Shown: positions 15,723-25,295, numbered from the stretch's first letter. The stretch is 64,000 nucleotides of DNA from Janibacter sp. A1S7 (GCF_037198315.1 NZ_CP144913.1:3296917-3360916); one strand, 5' to 3'. The notes: generated from the letters alone by a model not told the origin. Made by a program: numbers and translations.

Positions 15723-17410
15723 GCGAGCCACCCAGCGCTCCGACGCCCGATCGTGGCAGCGAGGACGTCGCCCCGGGCACGACGGTGGAATCACCCTCGA
15801 TCATGCGCTCCAGCGCGATCATGGCTGCCGGCAGCCTGGCCTCGCGCATCCTCGGCCTGGTCCGCAACACGCTGACCATCGCCGTCGTCGGGCTCAACCT
15901 CATCCCCTCCGATGCGTGGAACGCGGCGAACACGCTGCCGAACATCTTCCACCTGCTCATCGCCGGTGGGGTGCTCAACGCGGTGATCGTCCCGCAGATC
16001 ACCAAGGCGCTGCGGCACGAGGACGGCGGCGTGGTCTACATCAACCGGCTGCTGACCCTCGCGGTCACCGTGCTCGCCGGTGTGACCCTCGTCCTCACGC
16101 TCGCCGCGCCGCTGCTCATCTCCCTCGTCGTCTCGAGCAGCTGGGACGGGCCCTCGCGTGGGCTGGCGACGGCCTTCGCCGTGATCTGCCTGCCCCAGGT
16201 CTTCTTCTACGGCCTCTACACGCTGCTCGGGCAGGTGCTCACCGCGCACAACCGCTTCGGCATGTTCATGTGGGCTCCCGCCCTGGCCAATGTCGTGGCC
16301 ATCGCGGGCCTGTCGTGGTTCCTCCTGACGGGAGCCCCGCTCCAGGCACCGGTCTCGCAGTGGACGCCGACGATGATCGCCGTCCTCGGCGGATCGGCGA
16401 CGTTGGGCATCGCCCTGCAGGCCCTCGTGCTCATTCCGCCGCTGCGCGCCACCGGGCTGCGCTTCCGCCCGGTCTGGGGGATCCGCGGCAGCGGCCTGGG
16501 GTCGGCCTCGCGGATGGCCCTGTGGGCCTTCGCCGCCGTGGCCGTGGGTCAGCTGGGCTACTTCGTCAACTCGCGGGTCCTCACCGGCGCGACCCAGCGA
16601 GCCGCCGAGCAAGGCATCGAGGGCGCGGGGCTGACCGCATACGCCAATGCCTACCTGCTCTTCATGCTGCCGCACGGGCTCGTCACGGTCTCCCTCGTGA
16701 CCGCCCTCTTCACCCGGCTGTCGCACGCGGCGCACGACGGGGACACCCCCGCCGTCACCGCCGACCTGCGTCGCGGCATGACGATGCCCGCCGTCCTGCT
16801 GATCCCGGCGACCGCAGCGGTCGTGCTGCTCGCCCCCTACGTCCTCGCCGCGATCCTGCCCGGTACCGACCGGGCCGCGACGAACGCCTCGGTCGGGGTC
16901 CTGGTGACGATGATGCTCGGGCTGGTCCCCTACGGCTGGTTCTTCCTCGTCCAGCGTGCCTTCTACGCCTACGAGGACGGACGCACCCCCTTCGCCCTGC
17001 AGATCGTGGTCACGCTGGTCGCGGTCGCCGTCACCCTCATCGGGAGCACACGACCCGCCGAGCAGGTGGCCACCTGGGTCGGCTCCGGCCAGACCCTGTC
17101 CAACCTCTGCGCAGCGCTCATCGGTCTGTGGCTGCTCCACCGCCGCCTGGGTCCGCTGCGACTGGGTCGGGTCGTGCGCCAGAACGTGCGCCTCGTGCTC
17201 GCGACCGGTGTCGCCACCGCGGCCGGCTGGGGGGTCCTGCAGCTGCTGAGCGGCCCCGTCGCGGTCGATACCTGGCTCGGCTCGGTCATCATCTGCCTGG
17301 TGATCGGCACCCTCCTCCTCGTCATCACCCTCGCCATCGCCGCCAGACTGCGGGTGCGCGAGGTCACCGAGGTCCTCGAACCACTGACGCGCCGGCTCTC
17401 CAACGGCTGA
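15719..17410 (+). CDS. murJ: lipid II flippase MurJ (MviN)
   Basis: A 563-residue membrane protein of the MOP flippase superfamily with about 14 helices. The N-terminal MRSSAIMAAGSLASRILGLVR is the MviN/MurJ opening (helix 1). It should move lipid II across the cytoplasmic membrane for peptidoglycan synthesis. Its ATG overlaps the preceding DUF6049 stop (ATGA). In mycobacteria the homologue carries a fused pseudokinase and extracellular domain; here that part is the separate next gene. Confidence 0.93.
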   Translation: MSEPPSAPTPDRGSEDVAPGTTVESPSIMRSSAIMAAGSLASRILGLVRNTLTIAVVGLNLIPSDAWNAANTLPNIFHLLIAGGVLNAVIVPQITKALRHEDGGVVYINRLLTLAVTVLAGVTLVLTLAAPLLISLVVSSSWDGPSRGLATAFAVICLPQVFFYGLYTLLGQVLTAHNRFGMFMWAPALANVVAIAGLSWFLLTGAPLQAPVSQWTPTMIAVLGGSATLGIALQALVLIPPLRATGLRFRPVWGIRGSGLGSASRMALWAFAAVAVGQLGYFVNSRVLTGATQRAAEQGIEGAGLTAYANAYLLFMLPHGLVTVSLVTALFTRLSHAAHDGDTPAVTADLRRGMTMPAVLLIPATAAVVLLAPYVLAAILPGTDRAATNASVGVLVTMMLGLVPYGWFFLVQRAFYAYEDGRTPFALQIVVTLVAVAVTLIGSTRPAEQVATWVGSGQTLSNLCAALIGLWLLHRRLGPLRLGRVVRQNVRLVLATGVATAAGWGVLQLLSGPVAVDTWLGSVIICLVIGTLLLVITLAIAARLRVREVTEVLEPLTRRLSNG

Positions 17411-17492
17411 CGCGCCCGTGCGGCTCCCCGAGTCGGGGCCGTTGTGGATCTAGGATGGCGCGGCAGGCCAGACCATCGACGAGAGGGACACC

Positions 17493-19472
17493 GTGCACGG
17501 GGTGAACCCGGGGACCGAACTCGGTCGCTACACGCTCGACGCGCAGATCGAGACGGTGTCCGGCGGCGAACGGTGGACCGCGCGCGACACCACGCTGGAG
17601 CGCGACGTGACCGTCTTGGTCATGCCCACCGACGACCCGGAGACCGCCGCCGCCCTCGATGCCGCCCGCCGGGCCGCCGGCATCGAGAGCGCGCAGCTCG
17701 TGCGCATCCTCGACGTCGGGACCCAGGGGTCGTTCGGCTACGTGTGCGAGGAGCACGTCGAGGACCCGACCACCTTCGCGACGCTGATCGGGACGAAGGG
17801 GGTGCCGGCCGAGGAGGTCCGCCGGATCACCGGCGAGGTCGCCACCGGCCTCGAGGCGGCCCGCATGCGCGGGCTGCACCACCTCGCGCTCACCCCCGAG
17901 TCAGTGCTGCTGACCTCGGACGGGCGCATCAAGGTCCGCGGTCTGGCCACCACCGCAGCCCTGGCCGGTATCGAGACCGAGGGCGAGGACGCCGACCGCG
18001 ATGACGCCATGGGCGTCGTCGCCCTCGCCTACGCCGGTCTGACCGCGACCTGGCCGCTGGAGACCGCATCAGGCGTGCCCGCCGCCCGTCGCGGTGAGGA
18101 CGGGCCACCACCGCCCTCGCGGATCGCCGTCGGTGTCCCCGGTGACCTCGACACGATCTGCCGCGAGACGCTCGGCGAGGGCACCGGCCCCGACTCGCCG
18201 GGTGACTATGCCGCCCAGGTGGCTCCCTGGTCACGCATCCCGCTGGCCGGCTCCGTGCGCACCACACCGCAGACCCGTGCCGCCGCCACCGATCTCGCCG
18301 ACCAGCGGGGCGTCCCCGCGTCCGACGTCGCGTCCGACACCGCGTCCGTCGATCCCTCGGCGGACACCGCGGCTGCCGGAGGGGCTGCTGTGGCCGGGGG
18401 CGCTGCAGCAGCCGCAGGCACGGCTGCTCCTTCCGGTGTCGGATCCACCGACGCGGATGACGACCCCGAGACCACCGAGATACCCCAGTACCAGGACGAC
18501 GCGGCCCCTGCCACCGCGGGTGGCACCACGGACGGGAGCGACGAGCCGGACACCGAGAGGGGCCACGGGGGTACGACCCGGGCGGCTGCCGGCGCGGCAG
18601 CCGCCGCCGGCGCGGTCGGCACCGGAGCCAAGGTCATCGGCGATCGCCTCGGCAAGGCATCCAGGACCGCCGCCGAGCGATCCCGGGAGGCGCTGCACGA
18701 GTCCCGCGCCCGGCGTGAGGCCATCCGCGAGGACCGCACCAGGAACTCCTCACTCGGCGCGGCCACCGTGTCCGCCGAGGTCGAGGCGCCCGCGCCGCTG
18801 CTGCCGGCAGAGGCCGGTCAGGCGCCCACCCGCGCCCAGTCCAACCTCGTGCTGCTGATCGTCGCCGCCTTCGTCGCCGTCGCCTGCGTCTTCGGCTGGG
18901 TCGGGGTCTCGCAGATCGGTGACGGCAGCGATCTGGACGAGATCTTCGTCGGCGAGGGGAGCACCCCCACGCAGACCGGCCCCACCGACGGCTCGTCCGC
19001 GGGCTCCGGGTCGAAGGACTCCTCGGCGGGCGACGGGGCCGACGACGAGCCCTTCGGCATCATCAATGCGGCAGGGTACGACCCCTCGGGGGACGGCGTC
19101 GAACACAACGCCGAGGCTGCGCGGATCTACGACGGCGACCCGGACACCGTGTGGACGACCGAGGGCTACGCGACCCCGGACTTCGGCGGAGGCAAGACCG
19201 GAGTGGGTGTCACGGTCGATTTGGGTCAGGCCCAGGAGATCAGCACCGTGACACTGGACCTGCCGACCAGCGCCAACGCCACCGTCTTCGCCGGGGACGC
19301 ACCGTCGAACTCCGGCACCGAGATCGGCACGACGGACGGCCAGACCGGTGAAGTCACCCTCTCCACGTCGGACCCGACCCCGGGCAGGTACGTCACCGTG
19401 TGGTTCACCTCGCTCACGCCCGACGGCGAGGGCCGGTACCGGGCCTCGTTGGGTGAGATCACCATCAAATGA
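17493..19472 (+). CDS. pseudokinase-like membrane protein with discoidin-type C-terminus
   Basis: The 659-residue product has a kinase-like N-terminal domain (about residues 1-250), a long Ala/Thr/Asp-rich linker, a membrane helix (about residues 450-472) and an exported beta-sandwich of the F5/8 type C kind (about residues 520-659, with IYDGDPDTVWTTE). The kinase-like part lacks a readable catalytic HRD/DFG set: LHHLALTPESVLL replaces the catalytic loop, so it is probably a pseudokinase. This is the layout of the C-terminal half of mycobacterial Rv3910, known to act with FhaA in MurJ control. The GTG start has GAGAGG upstream. Confidence 0.8.
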   Translation: MHGVNPGTELGRYTLDAQIETVSGGERWTARDTTLERDVTVLVMPTDDPETAAALDAARRAAGIESAQLVRILDVGTQGSFGYVCEEHVEDPTTFATLIGTKGVPAEEVRRITGEVATGLEAARMRGLHHLALTPESVLLTSDGRIKVRGLATTAALAGIETEGEDADRDDAMGVVALAYAGLTATWPLETASGVPAARRGEDGPPPPSRIAVGVPGDLDTICRETLGEGTGPDSPGDYAAQVAPWSRIPLAGSVRTTPQTRAAATDLADQRGVPASDVASDTASVDPSADTAAAGGAAVAGGAAAAAGTAAPSGVGSTDADDDPETTEIPQYQDDAAPATAGGTTDGSDEPDTERGHGGTTRAAAGAAAAAGAVGTGAKVIGDRLGKASRTAAERSREALHESRARREAIREDRTRNSSLGAATVSAEVEAPAPLLPAEAGQAPTRAQSNLVLLIVAAFVAVACVFGWVGVSQIGDGSDLDEIFVGEGSTPTQTGPTDGSSAGSGSKDSSAGDGADDEPFGIINAAGYDPSGDGVEHNAEAARIYDGDPDTVWTTEGYATPDFGGGKTGVGVTVDLGQAQEISTVTLDLPTSANATVFAGDAPSNSGTEIGTTDGQTGEVTLSTSDPTPGRYVTVWFTSLTPDGEGRYRASLGEITIK

Positions 19473-19580
19473 TCCGGCGGCGATCCGCTCGCCCGGCACG
19501 GCCGCCGAGACGATCGCCGGAACCCAGAAGGCCTCCACTTCGTCGATACCGGGGACCACACGGTGCGAAGGGAGGTGGCC

Positions 19581-20351
19581 ATGACCGACGATCAGGACCC
19601 GACCGGTATGAGTCACCTGCTTGCCGGACTGAAGGAGAGCGGACCAATGCCCGACGATCTGAATGACCGCATTCGAGCCAGTCTGGAGCAGGAGCAGGCG
19701 GCACGCGGGAAGACGCCCGACGCGTCCACCGACGGGGACGACACCGGCTTCTGGTCGGAGGTGGACTCCGAGGACCGGGGATCCACGCGACGCCGCGGTC
19801 ACACCGGCCGCTGGGTGCTGGGCCTTGCGGTGGCCGTGGTCGTCGCCCTGGGGATCGGGGGCATCGTCGCGCTCGGCTCCGACGAGCCGGATCAGAAGGC
19901 CGACGGTCCACAGGCCAGCGCTCCCGCGAGCGAGGGCGAGGGCGAGGGCGAGGGGACCTCGTCCTCGCAGGAGTCGGCCTCGTCCTCGAGCTCGGCCGGT
20001 ACCCCCTCCCAGGTGCCGGCCTTCGCGATCACCGACACCGATACCGACTACTCGCGCGCGAACCTGCCCGCGAAGGCGGCCGAGCTCGAGGCGGACCCCC
20101 TCAGTGCCCCCGAGCTGGAGGACCCGGGACGCCTCGACGGCATGGACACCGCCGCAGCCGCCAGTGACTGCCTCGCCCGCATCGGCCAGCCGGAGCTGCT
20201 GCCGATCGTCATCGACGTCGCCACGTTCGACGGCCGGGACGGGCTGCTGCTCGTGGCCGAGGAGGCACCCGAGGGCAAGGTCCGGGCGTGGGCGGTGACC
20301 ACCGGCTGCGAGCCGATCTGGGACGAGGCCTTCTCGATACCACAGGGGTGA
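19581..20351 (+). CDS. anti-sigma-factor-like membrane protein
   Basis: A 256-residue protein with a short cytoplasmic N-terminus (about 75 residues, including PDDLNDRIRASLEQEQ), one membrane helix (about residues 76-100), a Ser/Glu-rich linker and an exported domain with a Cys pair. In mycobacteria this position holds the SigM anti-sigma factor (Rv3912) after sigM. No sigma factor gene precedes it here: only 108 bases separate it from the pseudokinase gene. The ATG at 19581 has AAGGGAGG 5 bases upstream, which decides the start over a GTG 18 bases earlier. Assignment as anti-sigma rests on position and layout. Confidence 0.65.
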   Translation: MTDDQDPTGMSHLLAGLKESGPMPDDLNDRIRASLEQEQAARGKTPDASTDGDDTGFWSEVDSEDRGSTRRRGHTGRWVLGLAVAVVVALGIGGIVALGSDEPDQKADGPQASAPASEGEGEGEGTSSSQESASSSSSAGTPSQVPAFAITDTDTDYSRANLPAKAAELEADPLSAPELEDPGRLDGMDTAAAASDCLARIGQPELLPIVIDVATFDGRDGLLLVAEEAPEGKVRAWAVTTGCEPIWDEAFSIPQG

Positions 20352-20371
20352 CCCGGCTGCGGACCGGTGTC

Positions 20372-20399
20372 GGGAACAGACGGGACCTACGATGGCGTT
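20372..20399 (+). promoter_or_regulatory. SigR-type promoter before trxB
   Basis: GGGAAC, 18 bases, then CGTT matches the redox sigma factor consensus (GGGAAT-N18-CGTT) with one mismatch. It lies about 70 bases before trxB, and trxBA is a classic SigR target in Streptomyces. Confidence 0.6.
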
Positions 20400-20468
20400 G
20401 ACATCTGCGTAACCTCCCGCGGGCGGCTCGACCGCTCCGGTACCACCAACCCTTCAAGGACCGACTCC

Positions 20469-21491
20469 GTGGCCGACGCCAACACCTCCACCGTCCGCAA
20501 CGTCATCATCATCGGCTCGGGTCCGGCCGGCTACACGGCTGCCGTCTATGCCGCCCGGGCCAACCTCGAGCCGCTGATGTTCGAGGGCTCCGTCACCGCC
20601 GGTGGCGCACTGATGAACACGACCGACGTCGAGAACTTCCCCGGCTTCACCGACGGGATCATGGGCCCGGACCTCATGCTCAACATGCGAGCCCAGGCCG
20701 ACCGTTTCGGCGCCGAGATCGTCACGGACGATGTCACCGAGGTCTCGCTCGAGGGCGAGGTCAAGGTCGTCACCGACGGTGCGGGCAACCAGCACCGGGC
20801 CCACTCCGTCATCCTGGCCATGGGCTCCGCCTATCGCGAGCTCGGCCTCGAGGACGAGAAGCGTCTGTCCGGGCGAGGCGTCAGCTGGTGTGCCACCTGC
20901 GACGGCTTCTTCTTCCGGGATCAGGACATCGTCGTCGTCGGTGGCGGGGACTCCGCCGTCGAGGAGGCCACCTTCCTGACCAAGTTCGCCCGCTCCGTGA
21001 CGATCGTGCACCGCCGCGACGAGCTGCGGGCCAGCAAGATCATGGCTGACCGGGCGCACGCCAACGACAAGATCTCGTTCGCGTGGAACTCCGAGGTCCT
21101 GGCCATCCACGGCGAGGACAAGCTCTCCGGCCTGACGCTGCGCGACACCGTAACCGGGCAGACCCGCGATATCGCGGCCACCGGCCTCTTCGTCGCCATC
21201 GGCCACGACCCGCGCAACGAGTTGATCACCGGCGTCGTCGACCTCGACGACGAGGGGTATGTCCTCGTCGAAGGCCGCTCGACCCGCACCAACGTCGATG
21301 GCGTCTTCGCCTGCGGGGACCTCGTTGACCACACCTACCGCCAGGCGATCACCGCTGCCGGCACCGGGTGCTCCGCAGCACTGGACGCGGAGCGCTTCCT
21401 CGCCGCACGCGAGGAGGCCGCGGATCCCGCCGAGGACCAGGCGCTCATCGCGCAGGACAACCCGGTCGCCGGAACCGTCGGCGTCCGCTGA
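20469..21491 (+). CDS. trxB: thioredoxin reductase
   Basis: A 340-residue flavoprotein that reduces thioredoxin with NADPH. The FAD motif IIIGSGPAG is at about residues 12-20, the redox pair CATC lies near residue 140 followed by DGFFF, and [13 protein letters not shown] is the NADPH motif. The C-terminal [16 protein letters not shown] completes FAD binding. I used the GTG at 20469, preceded by AAGGA; the upstream open frame is in the promoter region. It pairs with trxA 38 bases downstream. Confidence 0.95.
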   Translation: MADANTSTVRNVIIIGSGPAGYTAAVYAARANLEPLMFEGSVTAGGALMNTTDVENFPGFTDGIMGPDLMLNMRAQADRFGAEIVTDDVTEVSLEGEVKVVTDGAGNQHRAHSVILAMGSAYRELGLEDEKRLSGRGVSWCATCDGFFFRDQDIVVVGGGDSAVEEATFLTKFARSVTIVHRRDELRASKIMADRAHANDKISFAWNSEVLAIHGEDKLSGLTLRDTVTGQTRDIAATGLFVAIGHDPRNELITGVVDLDDEGYVLVEGRSTRTNVDGVFACGDLVDHTYRQAITAAGTGCSAALDAERFLAAREEAADPAEDQALIAQDNPVAGTVGVR

Positions 21492-21529
21492 ACCCCCCGA
21501 ACACACGCATCACCGAGAGGAAGATCCGC

Positions 21530-21853
21530 ATGGCCACCACCCCGACCACCGACGCAACCTTCGACGAGGACGTCCTCAAGAGTGACACCCCGGTCCTCGT
21601 GGACTTCTGGGCCACCTGGTGCGGCCCGTGCCGCGCCGTCGCACCGGTTCTGGAGGAGCTGTCCGGCGACTACGACGGCAAGTTGAAGATCGTCAAGCTC
21701 GACACCGACGCCAACCCGCAGATCACCGCCCGATACGGGATCACGTCCATCCCGACCATGCACGTCTTCCAGGGCGGCGAGGTCGTCAAGACGCTCGTCG
21801 GCGCCATGCCGAAGCCGAAGCTGGTCAAGGAGCTGGAGCCGTTCGTCGGCTGA
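21530..21853 (+). CDS. trxA: thioredoxin
   Basis: A 107-residue thioredoxin with the WCGPC active site (about residues 32-36) and the cis-proline loop ITSIPTM. The ATG at 21530 is preceded by GAGAGGAAGA. It lies directly downstream of trxB and is probably in the same transcript, giving a complete disulfide-reducing pair for the cytoplasm. In mycobacteria cwlM follows; here there is a structured non-coding gap, then parB on the other strand. Confidence 0.96.
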   Translation: MATTPTTDATFDEDVLKSDTPVLVDFWATWCGPCRAVAPVLEELSGDYDGKLKIVKLDTDANPQITARYGITSIPTMHVFQGGEVVKTLVGAMPKPKLVKELEPFVG

Positions 21854-21860
21854 GTTCACG

Positions 21861-21891
21861 TGTGGCAGAAGGTGATTCACGTTCTGCCACA
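21861..21891. terminator. hairpin after trxA
   Basis: Perfect 10-base arms (TGTGGCAGAA / TTCTGCCACA) around an 11-base loop, 8 bases after the trxA stop. No T-run follows, which is common for actinobacterial terminators. Confidence 0.55.
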
Positions 21892-21903
21892 GTCTTGGCA
21901 TCC

Positions 21904-21987
21904 GGTGCCAAGGTTCGATGGGGCGCCCCTGTGGCCGTCGCAGGCCCAGGCCCTGAGTCGGGGCACTCCCACACGAACCTTGGCACC
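21904..21987. repeat. long-loop perfect inverted repeat between trxA and parB
   Basis: Arms of 14 bases (GGTGCCAAGGTTCG / CGAACCTTGGCACC) are perfect and separated by 56 bases. The same 270-base gap holds a 12-base direct repeat (CCTGAGTCGGGG at about 21952 and 22041). The arms resemble hairpins at 36599 and 44522. Nothing coding is convincing here. Confidence 0.6.
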
Positions 21988-22124
21988 TTTGTCATGTCCG
22001 GTCCCGGCAGGTCTCGTGGCACCTGTGTCACGCCGTGGACCTGAGTCGGGGCGCACGGGAACCCTCGCGGCGTCGTCATCCACCGAGGAGGGCCACGGGC
22101 GTCGTGCGCCGCACTCGTGGTGGG

Positions 22125-23258
22125 TCAGGAGTCGTCGGTGTCGACGCCCATCTGGCCGAGGACCCGGTGGAGGTCCTCGCGCGAGGCGAACTCGATGGTC
22201 ATCCGCCCCTTCCGCTTGCCCAGATCGATCTTGACCCGGGTATCGAAGCGGTCGCTGATTCGTCCCGCGAGATCGTCCAGCTGGGCGTCGCGCTCCCGGC
22301 GTCCCGGTGAGGCGCTGCGGGAGGAGGACTCCGGTTCCACGCCGAGGGCGACGATCTCCTCCACGCTGCGCACGGAAAGACCCTCGGCGACGATCCGTTG
22401 GGCGAGATGCTCCATCTGGCCACCGTCCTCGAGGGTCAGCAGCGCACGGGCGTGGCCCGCGCTGAGGACACCGGCGGCGACGCGTCGGGCCACCATGGGC
22501 GGCAACCGCAGCAGACGAAGGGTGTTGGAGATCTGCGGTCGACTGCGACCGATGCGCGTGGACAGCTCCTCCTGGCTGCAGCCGAAGTCATCGAGGAGCT
22601 GGCGGTAGGCCGCTGCCTCCTCGAGCGGGTTGAGGTTGCTGCGGTGGAGGTTCTCCAGCAGCGCGTCCCGCAGCAGGTCCCCGTCCTCGGTCGTGCGCAC
22701 GATTGCCGGGATCGTCTCTCGCGCGGCCTCACGACTGGCCCGCCAGCGCCGCTCGCCCATGATCAGTTCGAACTCGACCCCGTCATCGGGGTCGACTCGG
22801 CGCACGACGATCGGCTGGAGGACACCGATCTGCTCGATCGACTGCACGAGCTCGGCCATGTCGTCCTCGTCGAAGACGTTGCGTGGCTGCTTCGGGTTGG
22901 GCCGGATGGCCGCCACCGGGATCTCGCCGTAGGAGGCTCCGGGCACCGGCGCCAGGCCGGGCCCCCCCCGCTCTGCCGGCACCTGCTGGTCCGCACCTGC
23001 GGATCCGGGGGTGACTGCCTGCGCGGGCGGCGCCGCGGGGGTCCCGCTCGCTGGGTCGGGACCGCGCTCGGCCATCTCTGGCGGTCCCTCGGAGCTCGCG
23101 TCCGCGAGCATTCCTGCGGCGGTGTGCGGGGTCGTCGGACGCTCCTGGTCGCGGAACCAGACATCGACGGGACGCTCGGTCCCGGGTCGTCCGGTCGGGG
23201 CGGCGTCGGGGATGAGGGCACCCAGCCCACGGCCGAGGCCGCGTCGCTTCTCACTCAT
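22125..23258 (-). CDS. parB: chromosome partition protein ParB
   Basis: A 377-residue DNA-binding CTPase that loads on parS sites and spreads. The N-terminal [11 protein letters not shown] binds ParA; a Pro/Ala-rich linker runs to about residue 105; the ParB/Srx core includes the GERRWRAS motif; the HTH follows ([22 protein letters not shown]); and the C-terminal dimerisation part is at the end. The ATG at 23258 overlaps the parA stop by 4 bases. Four parS-like sites lie within 2.1 kb. Confidence 0.95.
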   Translation of the reverse strand: MSEKRRGLGRGLGALIPDAAPTGRPGTERPVDVWFRDQERPTTPHTAAGMLADASSEGPPEMAERGPDPASGTPAAPPAQAVTPGSAGADQQVPAERGGPGLAPVPGASYGEIPVAAIRPNPKQPRNVFDEDDMAELVQSIEQIGVLQPIVVRRVDPDDGVEFELIMGERRWRASREAARETIPAIVRTTEDGDLLRDALLENLHRSNLNPLEEAAAYRQLLDDFGCSQEELSTRIGRSRPQISNTLRLLRLPPMVARRVAAGVLSAGHARALLTLEDGGQMEHLAQRIVAEGLSVRSVEEIVALGVEPESSSRSASPGRRERDAQLDDLAGRISDRFDTRVKIDLGKRKGRMTIEFASREDLHRVLGQMGVDTDDS

Positions 23259-24370
23259 GCATCGTCCTTCATAGCTGCACCGCGATGGGCGATCTCCGCC
23301 GCGGCCTCCTGGTAGCACCGGGCGCCGGTGCTCTGCGGGTCGTACGTGATGACGGTCTGCCCGAAGCTCGGGGCCTCGGAGACGCGGACCGACCGGGGAA
23401 TCGTCGCCTCGAGGACCTGGTCGGGAAAGTGCTCCCGAACTTCCTGAGCCACCTGGGACGACAGCCGGGTCCGCGCGTCGTACATCGTCAGCAGGATGGT
23501 CGAGACGTGCAGGTCGTGGTTCAGGTGGGTCTGGATCAGGGTGATGTTGTTGAGCAGCTGGCTCAGCCCCTCGAGGGCGTAGTACTCGCACTGGATGGGG
23601 ATGAGGACTTCCTGCGCCGCCACGAAGGCGTTGACCGTGAGCAGACCCAGGCTCGGCGGGCAATCGATGAGCACGTAGTCCAAGGGAGGTTCACCCGCGG
23701 TCTGCAGGTCGTGCTGGAGGCCGGCGACCGCCTTGGCCATACGACTCTCCCGGGCCACCAGCGACACCAGCTCGATCTCGGCGCCCGCGAGATCGATCGT
23801 CGCAGGCACACACCACAGGTTCTCCACATCGGGGCAGGGCTGCATGATCTCGCGGATCACGGCCCCCTCGACAAGCACGTCGTACACGCTGGGGATCTCT
23901 GCGTGGTGGTCGATGTTCAGCGCCGTACTGGCGTTGCCCTGGGGGTCGGTGTCGATCAGCAGCACCCGCAGTCCGTTCTGCGCGAGAGCAGCGGCGAGGT
24001 TCACCGCGCTCGTCGTCTTGCCGACGCCGCCCTTCTGGTTGGACACGGTGATCACGCGTGGTTGTGCCGGGCGGGGCAGGGTGGGCTCGGTCGGTGTCGA
24101 CTCGTGCGGGTCGACGGGCGCCGCCCGGGGTGTACCGACTGCCGGCTGCCCGGAGTCCGCGATGGGCGTCGACGTGGTCACAGGTACCTCCGGTACCGAG
24201 CTGGCGGGCTCGTCCTCGCGCACGGGGGTGCTCTCGGGGGCGGCCGTGCGGTGAGTGGTCACTAGGGCCTGTTCGGGTCGACCGGTCGGCCACCCGATGG
24301 GTTCGGATGTCGTCGGCTCGGACAGCGTGGGCCATCCGATCCCCGTGACGACGGATCGTGCGCTGGTCAC
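23255..24370 (-). CDS. parA: chromosome partition ATPase ParA
   Basis: A 371-residue Walker-type ATPase. The deviant Walker [15 protein letters not shown] lies near residue 118, preceded by a Pro/Thr-rich N-terminal extension of about 105 residues. Other motifs are [12 protein letters not shown] and [15 protein letters not shown]. It forms a DNA-bound gradient that moves ParB-parS complexes. The GTG at 24370 is chosen because AGGAGG lies 9 bases upstream; the open frame beyond runs through the parS region. Confidence 0.94.
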   Translation of the reverse strand: MTSARSVVTGIGWPTLSEPTTSEPIGWPTGRPEQALVTTHRTAAPESTPVREDEPASSVPEVPVTTSTPIADSGQPAVGTPRAAPVDPHESTPTEPTLPRPAQPRVITVSNQKGGVGKTTSAVNLAAALAQNGLRVLLIDTDPQGNASTALNIDHHAEIPSVYDVLVEGAVIREIMQPCPDVENLWCVPATIDLAGAEIELVSLVARESRMAKAVAGLQHDLQTAGEPPLDYVLIDCPPSLGLLTVNAFVAAQEVLIPIQCEYYALEGLSQLLNNITLIQTHLNHDLHVSTILLTMYDARTRLSSQVAQEVREHFPDQVLEATIPRSVRVSEAPSFGQTVITYDPQSTGARCYQEAAAEIAHRGAAMKDDA

Positions 24371-24500
24371 CGAGTCATTCCTCCTGAGGGCTGGGAGCCC
24401 CGCCATACAACCCCACGCGGGGACGACACGCCAAACGGGCCGTCGTCCACGGCGGGAAGCGATGCCAGCAGATGGGTGCAGGACGCACTTCAGGCGCAAC

Positions 24501-24514
24501 GTTTCACGTGGAAC
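24501..24514. promoter_or_regulatory. parS: parS-like site (one mismatch)
   Basis: GTTTCACGTGGAAC differs from the parS core at one base. It lies upstream of parA. Confidence 0.6.
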
Positions 24515-24533
24515 GGAGCTGGATACTGGTGTC

Positions 24534-24547
24534 GTTTCACGTGAAAC
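24534..24547. promoter_or_regulatory. parS: parS site
   Basis: GTTTCACGTGAAAC is a perfect match to the bacterial parS core palindrome, in the parA-rsmG gap. Confidence 0.9.
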
Positions 24548-24607
24548 GGTCCACGCATGGGCCGTACCCGCGCGGTCCTGCGTCTGCCGTCGGCGAGGCA
24601 TGACCAC

Positions 24608-24621
24608 GTTTCACATGGAAC
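24608..24621. promoter_or_regulatory. parS: degenerate parS-like site
   Basis: GTTTCACATGGAAC has two mismatches to the parS core and ends just before the rsmG stop codon. Confidence 0.4.
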
Positions 24622-24622
24622 G

Positions 24623-25264
24623 TCAGCGGCCGTGACGCACGTGGCAGGTTACCGTCAACGTCGGCGCCGCCAGCACGTCGGCACCATGTGATCCGACGTC
24701 GGCCCGCACGAGACCCATTTTGCGCAGCGCCGTGGTCGTCGCCGCAAGCTCATCCTCGGCCGATCGTCCCTTGAGGGCCACCATCCGGCCCTCGTGCTCC
24801 AGGAGCGGAAAGCACCACCGGGCCAGCTTGTCCAGACGGGCCACGGCTCGGGCCGTCACGTACGGCGCGGTCAGCTGCCCGTGGAACTCCTCAGCGCGGC
24901 CGCGGTGCACGGTCACCGTGTCCAGCCCGATCTCAGCGATCGCGGACTCCAACCACTCGGTCCGGCGCTGCATGGGCTCGACGAGGTGGACCTCCAGGTC
25001 CGGTCGCGCGATGGCCAGAGCCACACCGGGGAGGCCTGCGCCCGATCCGACATCGATCAGGCGGGCACCGTCAGGGAAGGCGTCCTCGATGACCGCACAG
25101 TTGAGGATGTGCCGCTCCCACAGGATCGACACCTCCCGTGGGCCGATCAGACCGTGACTCACTCCGGTGTCGGCCAAGAGCGCGGCGAACACCTCGGCAT
25201 GCGGAAGGCGCTCACCAAAGAACCGGTGAGCGCCTTCCGTGGGTGGGGGGACGTCAGTCGTCAT
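24623..25264 (-). CDS. rsmG: 16S rRNA (guanine-N7) methyltransferase RsmG
   Basis: A 213-residue SAM-dependent methyltransferase that modifies G527 of 16S rRNA. The SAM-binding motif LIDVGSGAGLPGVALAIA is at about residues 68-86 and VEPMQRRTEWL follows. Length and position, upstream of parA and downstream of jag, are typical. Loss of this enzyme is known to give low-level streptomycin resistance in other bacteria; here it looks intact. It is flanked by parS sites on both sides. Confidence 0.95.
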   Translation of the reverse strand: MTTDVPPPTEGAHRFFGERLPHAEVFAALLADTGVSHGLIGPREVSILWERHILNCAVIEDAFPDGARLIDVGSGAGLPGVALAIARPDLEVHLVEPMQRRTEWLESAIAEIGLDTVTVHRGRAEEFHGQLTAPYVTARAVARLDKLARWCFPLLEHEGRMVALKGRSAEDELAATTTALRKMGLVRADVGSHGADVLAAPTLTVTCHVRHGR

Positions 25265-25273
25265 GCCGTCAGC

Positions 25274-25287
25274 GTTTCACGTGAAAC
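25274..25287. promoter_or_regulatory. parS: parS site
   Basis: GTTTCACGTGAAAC, a perfect parS core, lies 10 bases upstream of the rsmG start and before the jag stop. Confidence 0.9.
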
Positions 25288-25295
25288 GCGTCCGG

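Noticed and set aside
19473..19580. Possible sigM remnant before the anti-sigma-like gene
   Set aside because: Only 108 bases, and no sigma region 2 or 4 motif in any frame.
24371..24607. N-terminal extension of ParA through the parS region
   Set aside because: The extension is not conserved, crosses parS sites, and the GTG at 24370 has a strong AGGAGG.
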